64,000 bases of DNA from Pseudazoarcus sp963975885. GTDB taxonomy: Bacteria; Pseudomonadota; Gammaproteobacteria; Burkholderiales; Rhodocyclaceae. This document shows positions 57,513-64,000 of this stretch, one piece after another. Every line of letters starts with the position of its first letter. Position 1 is the first letter of the stretch. Made by a program: the position numbers and the translations under genes. The DNA lies in contig CAXBIS010000014.1 in the NCBI GenBank assembly GCA_963975885.1, positions 1-64,000 on the forward strand, given 5' to 3'. The notes beneath the pieces were generated by a model. The model was given only the letters and a program-made list of their open reading frames with translations. It did no database searches and was not told the DNA's origin.

Positions 57513-58748
57513 ATGGCGACCTCAGCACCGGCACGACGCGCTTCCCCCCTGCGCCCCAGGGAGCACCTGTTCAATTGGGAAGGCAAGGACAAGAACGGCA
57601 AGATCGTGCGCGGCGAACTTCGCGCCAGCGGTGAGAACGTCGTGCATGTCACGATGCGCCGCCAGGGCGTCATCGTCACCCGCATCAAAAAGCAGAAGCT
57701 CTCGCGCGGACGGCGCATCGGCGAGAAGGACATCGCGCTGTTCACTCGCCAGCTCGCGACCATGATGCGCTCGGGAGTGCCACTGCTGCAGGCCTTCGAC
57801 ATCGGCATCAAGGGCGCGACCAACCCCAGCTTCGCGCGACTGCTCAACGACATCCGCAACGACGTCGAGACCGGCTCCAGCCTTGCGGCGGCCTTCTCCC
57901 GCCATCCGCAGTACTTCGACCGCCTGTTCTGCAACCTGGTTGCCGCCGGCGAACAGGCCGGCATCCTCGACAACCTGCTCGAACGCCTGGCGACCTACAA
58001 GGAAAAGATCCTCGCGATCAAGAGCAAGATCAAGTCGGCGATGTTCTATCCGGCAGCTGTCGTCGTCGTCGCCGGTCTCGTGATCGCGGTGATGATGCTG
58101 TTCGTCATTCCCGAGTTCAAGAAGGTCTTCGAGAGCTTCGGCGCCGACCTGCCCGCACCGACCCTGCTGGTACTGGCCATTTCCGACGCCTTCGTCCAGT
58201 GGTGGTACGTGATCCTGGGCGTAATGGTGGCCACCGTGATGATCACGGCGTATCTGTACAAACGATCGCCCGCCGCACAGAACCTGCTCGACCGGGCCCT
58301 GCTCCGGCTGCCGGTCATCGGCGACATCGTGCGCAAGGCGACCGTTGCGCGCTGGGCGCGCACGCTGTCGACGATGTTCGCCGCCGGCGTGCCGCTGGTC
58401 GAGGCGCTCGATTCGGTCGGCGGCGCGTCGGGCAACCACGTCTATCTGACCGCCACGCGGCAGATCCAGACCGAAGTCTCCACCGGCACCAGCCTCACCG
58501 TGGCCATGCAGAACGCCGAGGTCTTTCCGGTGATGGTGGTGCAGATGGTCTCGATCGGCGAGGAGTCGGGCGAGCTCGACGCGATGCTCGGCAAGGTCGC
58601 TGACTTCTACGAACAGGAAGTCGACGACGCGGTCGCGGGCCTGTCGCAACTGCTCGAGCCGGCCATCATGGTCTTCCTCGGCACCATCATCGGCGGTCTC
58701 GTGATCGCGATGTATCTGCCCATCTTCAAGCTCGGCGGCGTCGTCTGA
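57513..58748 (+). CDS. pilC: Type IV pilus inner-membrane platform protein PilC
   Basis: PilC couples PilB to pilin assembly at the inner membrane. The protein is 411 aa. The N-terminus has the basic HLFNWEGKDKNGKIVRGE segment; two GspF-type domains follow (about 75-200 and 280-405) with hydrophobic segments such as AVVVVAGLVIAVMMLFVIP and VFLGTIIGGLVIAMYLPIF. The ATG at 57513 is 17 bp after pilB; upstream in-frame sequence is antisense shadow. It is followed by pilD at 37 bp. Confidence 0.95.
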   Translation: MATSAPARRASPLRPREHLFNWEGKDKNGKIVRGELRASGENVVHVTMRRQGVIVTRIKKQKLSRGRRIGEKDIALFTRQLATMMRSGVPLLQAFDIGIKGATNPSFARLLNDIRNDVETGSSLAAAFSRHPQYFDRLFCNLVAAGEQAGILDNLLERLATYKEKILAIKSKIKSAMFYPAAVVVVAGLVIAVMMLFVIPEFKKVFESFGADLPAPTLLVLAISDAFVQWWYVILGVMVATVMITAYLYKRSPAAQNLLDRALLRLPVIGDIVRKATVARWARTLSTMFAAGVPLVEALDSVGGASGNHVYLTATRQIQTEVSTGTSLTVAMQNAEVFPVMVVQMVSIGEESGELDAMLGKVADFYEQEVDDAVAGLSQLLEPAIMVFLGTIIGGLVIAMYLPIFKLGGVV

Positions 58749-58785
58749 GCCGCTCTCCGGCGTCGCGGCTCCGGCCGCGGCGCGC

Positions 58786-59646
58786 ATGGACCCAATGATC
58801 GACTTCCTCCGAGACCCCGTCGCCCTGGTCACGCTGTGCGTGTTGCTGGGACTGTTCGTCGGGAGCTTCCTGAACGTCGTGATCCATCGCCTGCCGCGAA
58901 TGATGGAATACGAGTGGCAGGCCCAGGCAGCCGAGCTTCGCGGCGAGACCACGCCGGCCGCGCCTCCCTACAATCTCGCGGTTCCACGCTCGTCCTGCCC
59001 ACACTGCGGCCACCGCATCGGCGCGTTCGAGAACATCCCGTTGGTCAGCTATGTGGTGCTGCGCGGGCGCTGCGGCCATTGCAGCGCCCCGATCGGGCGT
59101 CGCTACCCGGTGGTCGAACTGCTCACCGGTCTGGTCAGTGGCTACGCCGCCGTACACTTCGGGGCGAGCCTTGCGCTGATCGGCGCACTGATCTTCGTAT
59201 GGGCGATGATCGCGCTGGCCTTCATCGATGTGGATACCCAGCTGCTGCCGGACCAGATCACGTTGCCGCTGCTGTGGCTGGGCTTGCTGATGAACCTGGG
59301 CGAATCCTTCGTGCCGCTTGCCGAGTCGGTCATCGGCGCGATGGCCGGCTATCTGAGCCTGTGGTCCGTGTTCTGGCTGTTCAAGCTCGTCACCGGCAAG
59401 GAAGGCATGGGTTACGGCGACTTCAAGCTGCTCGCGGCCATCGGCGCGTGGCTGGGCTGGCAGATGCTGCCGCTGGTGATCCTGTTCTCATCGCTGGTCG
59501 GCGCCGTGGTCGGCATCGCGCTGATCGTGCTCGCACGCCACGGACGCAACGTGCCCATCCCGTTCGGCCCCTACCTGGCCGCGGCCGGCGTGCTGGCCCT
59601 GTTCTGGGGCGAGCGCATCACCCGGGCCTACCTGGGCGGATTCTGA
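58786..59646 (+). CDS. pilD: Prepilin peptidase PilD
   Basis: PilD cleaves and N-methylates type IV prepilins in the inner membrane. The protein is 286 aa with about eight hydrophobic segments. The zinc Cys pairs are CPHCGHRI and CGHCSAPIG, and the catalytic aspartates are in AFIDVDTQLLPDQ and GMGYGDFKLLAAIGAW. In many related genomes coaE and zapD follow pilD; here a FmdB gene and aspS follow. The ATG at 58786 is a few codons before MIDFLRD; either could be used. Confidence 0.95.
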   Translation: MDPMIDFLRDPVALVTLCVLLGLFVGSFLNVVIHRLPRMMEYEWQAQAAELRGETTPAAPPYNLAVPRSSCPHCGHRIGAFENIPLVSYVVLRGRCGHCSAPIGRRYPVVELLTGLVSGYAAVHFGASLALIGALIFVWAMIALAFIDVDTQLLPDQITLPLLWLGLLMNLGESFVPLAESVIGAMAGYLSLWSVFWLFKLVTGKEGMGYGDFKLLAAIGAWLGWQMLPLVILFSSLVGAVVGIALIVLARHGRNVPIPFGPYLAAAGVLALFWGERITRAYLGGF

Positions 59647-59708
59647 GGGTCGGCAGCGGCCTCTTGAATTCGGGCCATCCTGCCCCCATCGCAAGTACGC
59701 TGTTCTGC

Positions 59709-59714
59709 TAAAAT
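59709..59714 (+). promoter_or_regulatory. Candidate -10 element for the FmdB-aspS pair
   Basis: TAAAAT lies 26 bp before the FmdB ATG and matches TATAAT at five of six positions. No clear -35 is seen. Confidence 0.45.
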
Positions 59715-59739
59715 TCACCGCTTGCTTGCAGAGGTTGCC

Positions 59740-60021
59740 ATGCCGATCTACGAATATCGATGCACGACGTGCGGCGCGCAGAAGGAACATCTCCAGAAGA
59801 TGGGGGCCGCGCTGCTGACCACTTGCCCCGAATGCGGGGCCGAGACCTACACCAAGCTGGTCTCGGCGGCCGGCTTCCAGCTCAAGGGAAGCGGCTGGTA
59901 CGCGACCGACTTCAAGAATTCGGGCAGCGCGCCCGCGGCCAAACCGGCCGAGTCGGGCAGCGGCGAATCGTCTTCTTCCGCGCCCTCTGCGTGCAGTACG
60001 GGCGGCTGCGGCTGCCACTGA
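59740..60021 (+). CDS. FmdB-family zinc ribbon protein
   Basis: The 93-aa protein has the FmdB zinc ribbon MPIYEYRCTTCGAQKEH with TCPECGAETYTK, then a Ser/Ala/Pro-rich linker and a Cys-rich end (CSTGGCGCH). Family members are thought to regulate amide or urea metabolism in some bacteria, but no such gene lies nearby. The ATG at 59740 has GAGG upstream. It is 67 bp before aspS, an adjacency I recall from other Proteobacteria. Confidence 0.88.
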   Translation: MPIYEYRCTTCGAQKEHLQKMGAALLTTCPECGAETYTKLVSAAGFQLKGSGWYATDFKNSGSAPAAKPAESGSGESSSSAPSACSTGGCGCH

Positions 60022-60088
60022 CCTCCCGCATCATCGGCCCGGCCGCATGCAGTGATGCGCGGCCGGCCCCAACCGTTCGGAACACCAC

Positions 60089-61888
60089 ATGCGTACTCAT
60101 TACTGCGGCCAGGTCACGGCTGCCGATCTCGACCAGAGCGTCTCCCTTTGTGGCTGGGTGCACCGCCGCCGCGATCACGGCGGGGTAATCTTCATCGACC
60201 TGCGCGACCGTGAAGGTCTGGTGCAGGTGGTGTGCGACCCGGACCGCGCGGACATGTTCGCGATCGCCGAATCGGTACGCAGCGAATACGTGTTGCGCAT
60301 CGAAGGCCTGGTGCGCCGCCGCCCCGCCGGCACCGAGAACGCCGCCCTGACCTCGGGCGAGATCGAGGTGTTGTGCCACGATATCGAGGTGCTCAACGCC
60401 GCGGTCACGCCGCCGTTCCAGCTCGATGACGACAACCTGTCCGAGACCGTGCGCCTGACCCATCGTGTGGTCGACCTGCGCCGCCCGCAGATGCAGGAGA
60501 ACCTGATGCTGCGCTATCGCGTGGCACGCGCTTTCCGCCGCTTCCTCGACGATCACGGTTTCGTCGACGTCGAAACACCGATGCTCACCAAGAGCACGCC
60601 CGAGGGCGCGCGCGACTACCTCGTGCCCTCGCGCGTGCATCCGGGGCAGTTCTTCGCGCTGCCGCAGTCGCCGCAGCTGTTCAAGCAGTTGCTGATGGTC
60701 GCCGGCTTCGACCGTTACTACCAGATTACCAAGTGCTTCCGCGACGAAGACCTGCGCGCCGACCGCCAGCCCGAGTTCACCCAGGTCGATATCGAGACCT
60801 CGTTCATGAACGAGGCCGAGATCACCGCCGTCATCGAGGAGCTGATCCGTTACGTATTCCAGGACGCGATGAATGTCGAGCTGCCCTCGCCCTTCCCGCG
60901 CCTCGCCTACGCCGAGGCGATGCGCCGCTACGGCTCGGACAAGCCCGACCTGCGCGTGACGCTGGAACTGGTCGACGTCACCGACGCGGTCGAAGACGTC
61001 GCCTTCAAGGTCTTCTCCGGCCCGGCCACCAGCGGCGGGCGCGTTGCGGCGCTGCGCGTGCCCGGCGGCGGCGAACTGACCCGCGGCGAGATCGACGAGT
61101 ACACCAAGTTCGTCGGCATCTACGGCGCACGCGGACTGGCCTACATCAAGGTCAATGACGCCACCAAACTCAACGAGGAAGGCCTGCAGTCGCCCATCGT
61201 CAAGAACCTTCACGAGCGCGCGCTGGCCACCATCCTAGAGCGCACCGGTGCGCAGTCGGGCGACCTGATCTTCTTCGGCGCGGACAAGGCCAAGGTGGTC
61301 AACGACGCGCTCGGCGCGCTGCGCGTCAAGCTCGGTCACGAGAAGGGATTCCTCAACGGCGAGGCCTGGTGCCCGGTGTGGGTGGTCGACTTCCCGATGT
61401 TCGAGTACGACGAGGACGACAAGCGCTGGACGGCCTGCCACCATCCGTTCACGGCACCCAAGGACGCGCACTTTGGACTGCTCGAGTCCGATCCGGGCGC
61501 CTGCCTGGCCAAGGCCTACGACCTCGCGCTCAACGGTTGGGAAATCGGCGGCGGATCGGTGCGTATCCATCGCGCCGACATGCAGAGCCAGGTCTTCCGC
61601 GCGCTGGGCATCAGCGAAGAAGAAGCCCGCACGAAGTTCGGCTTCCTGCTCGACGCGCTGCGCTATGGCGCGCCGCCGCACGGAGGTCTGGCCTTCGGCC
61701 TGGACCGCATCGTCACGCTGATGAGTGGGGCCGAGTCCATCCGCGACGTGATCGCCTTCCCCAAGACTCAGCGTGCCCAGTGCCTGCTCACCGAAGCGCC
61801 CAGCGATGTCGACGAGCGCCAGTTGCGCGAACTGCACATCCGCCTGCGCCAGAAGGTCGAGACCCAGGTCGAGGTCAGCAAGGACTGA
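60089..61888 (+). CDS. aspS: Aspartyl-tRNA synthetase (probably non-discriminating)
   Basis: AspS charges tRNA-Asp and, in many bacteria without AsnRS, also tRNA-Asn. The protein is 599 aa, bacterial type with OB-fold anticodon domain (GWVHRRRDHGGVIFIDLRD), class II core, a GAD insertion (about 290-420) and motif 3 GAPPHGGLAFGLDRIV. His30 in RRRDHGG and Gly in RRPAGTEN match the His31/Gly81 pattern of the non-discriminating P. aeruginosa enzyme. If so, Asn-tRNA is made through GatCAB. This is inferred from two positions only. Confidence 0.93.
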   Translation: MRTHYCGQVTAADLDQSVSLCGWVHRRRDHGGVIFIDLRDREGLVQVVCDPDRADMFAIAESVRSEYVLRIEGLVRRRPAGTENAALTSGEIEVLCHDIEVLNAAVTPPFQLDDDNLSETVRLTHRVVDLRRPQMQENLMLRYRVARAFRRFLDDHGFVDVETPMLTKSTPEGARDYLVPSRVHPGQFFALPQSPQLFKQLLMVAGFDRYYQITKCFRDEDLRADRQPEFTQVDIETSFMNEAEITAVIEELIRYVFQDAMNVELPSPFPRLAYAEAMRRYGSDKPDLRVTLELVDVTDAVEDVAFKVFSGPATSGGRVAALRVPGGGELTRGEIDEYTKFVGIYGARGLAYIKVNDATKLNEEGLQSPIVKNLHERALATILERTGAQSGDLIFFGADKAKVVNDALGALRVKLGHEKGFLNGEAWCPVWVVDFPMFEYDEDDKRWTACHHPFTAPKDAHFGLLESDPGACLAKAYDLALNGWEIGGGSVRIHRADMQSQVFRALGISEEEARTKFGFLLDALRYGAPPHGGLAFGLDRIVTLMSGAESIRDVIAFPKTQRAQCLLTEAPSDVDERQLRELHIRLRQKVETQVEVSKD

Positions 61889-61893
61889 AACAC

Positions 61894-61919
61894 GCCGGGC
61901 GCACGCGCCCGGCTTCTGT
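61894..61919 (+). terminator. Terminator after aspS
   Basis: An 8-bp GC stem (61894-61901 with 61906-61913), a 4-nt loop and TTCTGTT lie just beyond the aspS stop. The T-tract is broken, so it may be moderate in strength. Confidence 0.65.
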
Positions 61920-61982
61920 TCCGACGGCTCCTGCCGTAAGCTAGACGGCACGGGCCACCCCATTCCGGCGCCCGTCATCGCC

Positions 61983-63659
61983 ATGAGCCAGCTCGACGCC
62001 CTTGAAGTTCTCGTCATTGCGGCGAACCACAACATGCGCGCACACCTGCGCGGCATGCTGGACCAGTTCGGCATCCGCGAGGTGCACACCGCCGGCTCGG
62101 CCGGCACCGCGATCAACCGCCTGCGTTCGCGCCGCTTCGACCTGATCCTGTGCGAGCACGATCTCGGCGACGACAATCAGGATGGCCAGCATCTGCTCGA
62201 AGATCTGCGATCCCGTCACATCATCCCGCTCGACACACTGTTCATCATGATCTCGAGCGAGCGCAGCTACGAACGCGTCGTCGGCGCGGCCGAGCTCGCC
62301 CCCGACGACTACATCCTCAAGCCGCTCACGCCGGGCACGCTGCAAGCGCGCATCGAACGCGCAGTGGCCAAGCGCGAGGCCTTCCGCGCGGCTTATCGGC
62401 TGATGGAGAACGGTCAGCCGATCGAGGCCGCTGCGGCCTGCGAGCGCGCCGAACTGCGTCATCCGCAGTGGCGCATCGACTTCATGCGTCTGCGCGGCGA
62501 GATCGCCCTTGAACAGGGCCGGCTCGACCAGGCCGACCACCTCTACGCCGAGGTCATCGAAGCCACCGGCGCGCCCTGGGCCAAGCTCGGGCGCGCGCGC
62601 GTACTCATCGCCGCCGAACGCTACGACGAGGCCGAGCCCATCCTCGAAGACCTGGTCGAAGAGAGCGAACATTATCTCGACGCCTACGATCTGCTCGCGC
62701 TGTGCCGTGAGCTGGCCGGTCACGCGCCGCGCGCGGCCGAAGCGCTGAACGACGCGCTGCGACGCTCGCCGCGGCGCCTGGGCCGCCTGCGACGCTTCGG
62801 CAAGCTCGCCACCAGCATCGGCGAGCTCGAGCGCGCCGAGCAGGCCCTGCACCAGGTCGTGCAACTGGGAAAGCGCTCCGAATTCCGCGACCCGGCCGAT
62901 CACGTTGCACTCGCGCGCGTCCAGATCTTGCAGAACAACGCCGACAATGCACGCGCCACGGTCGCCGACCTGGAAAAGAGCATGGGCGCCTTGCCCGCGG
63001 CCAAGGCCTGCGCCGCGCTCGGCAAGGCGATGATCGCCCGTCATGCACGCGATGGCGAGGCGGCGCGCAGTGCTGCGCAGGCCGCGGCACGCGCGGCGCT
63101 CGACTCCGATGATCTGCCGCTGGAACTCAAACACGACATCGTCCGCGAATGCCTGGCGGCCGGCCTGGACGACGAGGGCGGCGCGCTGGTCGGCGAGATC
63201 CTGCGCAAGGCGTCGGACGAGACCACCATCCACCAGACCCGCGCGCTGCTCGACGAACACGGCCGCAAGGATCTGTCCGAACAGGTCGAGGAACGCCTGC
63301 ATGCCGAGGTGCGCGGCTACGTCGCCGCCGGCGCCAAGCTGGCCCAGGCGGGCGATTACGACGGCGCCGTGGCCGAGATGCTGGGCGCCGTGCGCAAGAT
63401 GCCAGGAAATCCGAGCGTGCTGTTCAATGCCGCGCTGGCTTTGCTGCGCCACATCGAACACAACGGCTGGAGTGAACGCATGGCCGAGGAAGCACGCAGC
63501 CTGATCGCGCGCACGCGCAAGCTCGACCCGTCCAACCCCAAGCTCGACGCGATGATCAACTTCATGGCCGGGTTGGAGCGCAAGTACGGCATGCAGCCGC
63601 ATGCCGCGCAGACCGCGACCGACGCATCCAAGAGCAAACCGGGCGCACCTCCGGCGTGA
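61983..63659 (+). CDS. TPR protein with degenerate receiver domain
   Basis: The 558-aa protein has an N-terminal receiver-like domain (about 5-125) and then TPR-type helical repeats (about 130-520). The receiver is atypical: the acidic pair is replaced by VIAANHN and the phosphoacceptor position reads Glu58 in LILCEHDLG, while the conserved lysine remains in DDYILKPLTP. It is therefore unlikely to be phosphorylated normally. TPRs suggest a protein-protein adaptor. The ATG at 61983 was chosen because it gives the receiver start. The stop overlaps the next gene (GTGA). Confidence 0.85.
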   Translation: MSQLDALEVLVIAANHNMRAHLRGMLDQFGIREVHTAGSAGTAINRLRSRRFDLILCEHDLGDDNQDGQHLLEDLRSRHIIPLDTLFIMISSERSYERVVGAAELAPDDYILKPLTPGTLQARIERAVAKREAFRAAYRLMENGQPIEAAAACERAELRHPQWRIDFMRLRGEIALEQGRLDQADHLYAEVIEATGAPWAKLGRARVLIAAERYDEAEPILEDLVEESEHYLDAYDLLALCRELAGHAPRAAEALNDALRRSPRRLGRLRRFGKLATSIGELERAEQALHQVVQLGKRSEFRDPADHVALARVQILQNNADNARATVADLEKSMGALPAAKACAALGKAMIARHARDGEAARSAAQAAARAALDSDDLPLELKHDIVRECLAAGLDDEGGALVGEILRKASDETTIHQTRALLDEHGRKDLSEQVEERLHAEVRGYVAAGAKLAQAGDYDGAVAEMLGAVRKMPGNPSVLFNAALALLRHIEHNGWSERMAEEARSLIARTRKLDPSNPKLDAMINFMAGLERKYGMQPHAAQTATDASKSKPGAPPA

Positions 63660-64000
63660 GTACCCGCCTCTTCTATCGCCTGCTGTTCCTCCTGCTGCTA
63701 TGCGCGGCGCTGCTCTCGGCGTTGCTGCCCGAGCGCAGGGGCGGCCCGGACGTGCGCACAAGCGATGTCGTTGCGCGCGCCGAACTTCCCGCAGAGGCCA
63801 TCGAAACGCTGGGACTGATCCTGCGCGACGGCCCATTCCCGTACCGCAAGGACGGCTCGACCTTCCACAACCGCGAGTACACGGTGCCCACTCCCGGCGC
63901 AGCGGATCGCGGTGCACGGCGCATCGTCACCGGCGGCGACCCGCCCGAAGTGTTCTACTACACGGCCGATCACTACCGCAGCTTCCGGCGCATCGAGGCA
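63656..64000 (+). CDS. Microbial ribonuclease (barnase/RNase Sa type), partial
   Basis: A GTG start overlaps the previous stop (GTGA), and 115 codons run off the window without a stop. The N-terminus has a hydrophobic segment (RLLFLLLLCAALLSALLP), so it is secreted or membrane-anchored. The rest matches the microbial RNase fold: LRDGPFPYRKDGSTFHNREY, the GARRIVTGG stretch and the TADHYRSFRRI end with catalytic His. The Glu and Arg of the active site are in REYTVPTPG and GARRIVTG. A barstar-type inhibitor often follows in related genomes but lies beyond the window if present. Confidence 0.85.
   Translation, partial: MSTRLFYRLLFLLLLCAALLSALLPERRGGPDVRTSDVVARAELPAEAIETLGLILRDGPFPYRKDGSTFHNREYTVPTPGAADRGARRIVTGGDPPEVFYYTADHYRSFRRIEA

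Overview
The window is GC-rich, densely coded bacterial chromosome. Gene orders (rpsU-yqeY-dnaG-rpoD; leuS-lptE-holA-proA; apbC-dcd; ffh with ypjD-corB; pilB-pilC-pilD) and protein types (H-NS of the YRNP type, an AspRS with non-discriminating features, a DnaE of about 1160 residues) point to a betaproteobacterium, most likely of the Rhodocyclales/Zoogloeaceae type (Thauera/Azoarcus-like). The taxonomic call is inference from gene content, not from a search.

Layout. 0.1-1.5 kb: thyA-folA. 1.5-5.6 kb (minus): an AdiA-like amino acid decarboxylase, dcd and apbC. 5.8-8.0 kb: metG. 8.1-16.9 kb: a five-gene signalling operon with overlapping genes, made of three sensor histidine kinases, a CheY-like regulator and an HPt-REC-REC-GGDEF diguanylate cyclase. 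17.1-19.0 kb: SulP transporter and acylphosphatase. 19-29.3 kb: dnaE and qor (minus), an orphan ParA (plus), a membrane PAS-GGDEF protein and uvrD (minus). 29.4-36.9 kb: leuS, lptE, holA, proA, ogt, xerD and ybaK-like. 37-39.5 kb: hns, folB, plsY and tsaD. 39.6-44.3 kb: the macromolecular synthesis genes rpsU, yqeY, dnaG and rpoD. 44.36 kb: tRNA-Ile2(CAU).

The 3' part of this tRNA is repeated exactly (49 bp) at 49207-49255. Between the copies lies a compact integrated element of about 4.8 kb. All its genes are on the minus strand: tyrosine integrase, an unknown 227-aa protein, an AlpA-like HTH protein, an HTH protein, a YdaU/DUF1376-like replication protein and three unknown proteins. It has its own terminators, candidate integrase arm sites and several inverted repeats at regulatory positions. 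No capsid, portal or transfer genes are present, so it looks like a minimal satellite-type integrative element. This is the region most likely to hold undescribed biology.

49.3-53.4 kb (minus): gloA, a YgjP-type metallopeptidase, a CinA/MoaB-fold protein, an EI24/CysZ-like membrane protein and ffh. 53.5-55.7 kb: ypjD and corB. 55.8-59.6 kb: type IV pilus assembly genes pilB, pilC and pilD. 59.7-61.9 kb: a FmdB zinc-ribbon protein and aspS. 62-64 kb: a TPR protein with a degenerate receiver domain, then a secreted or anchored microbial ribonuclease cut by the window end.

Most of the window is housekeeping (nucleotide synthesis, replication, translation, membrane and pilus biogenesis). The accessory interest lies in the kinase/c-di-GMP operon, where two adjacent kinases share a nearly identical 494-bp core, in the tRNA-integrated element, and in the TPR pseudo-receiver. 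No stretch above 300 bp is free of genes; the largest gap is the right end of the element (49030-49309).
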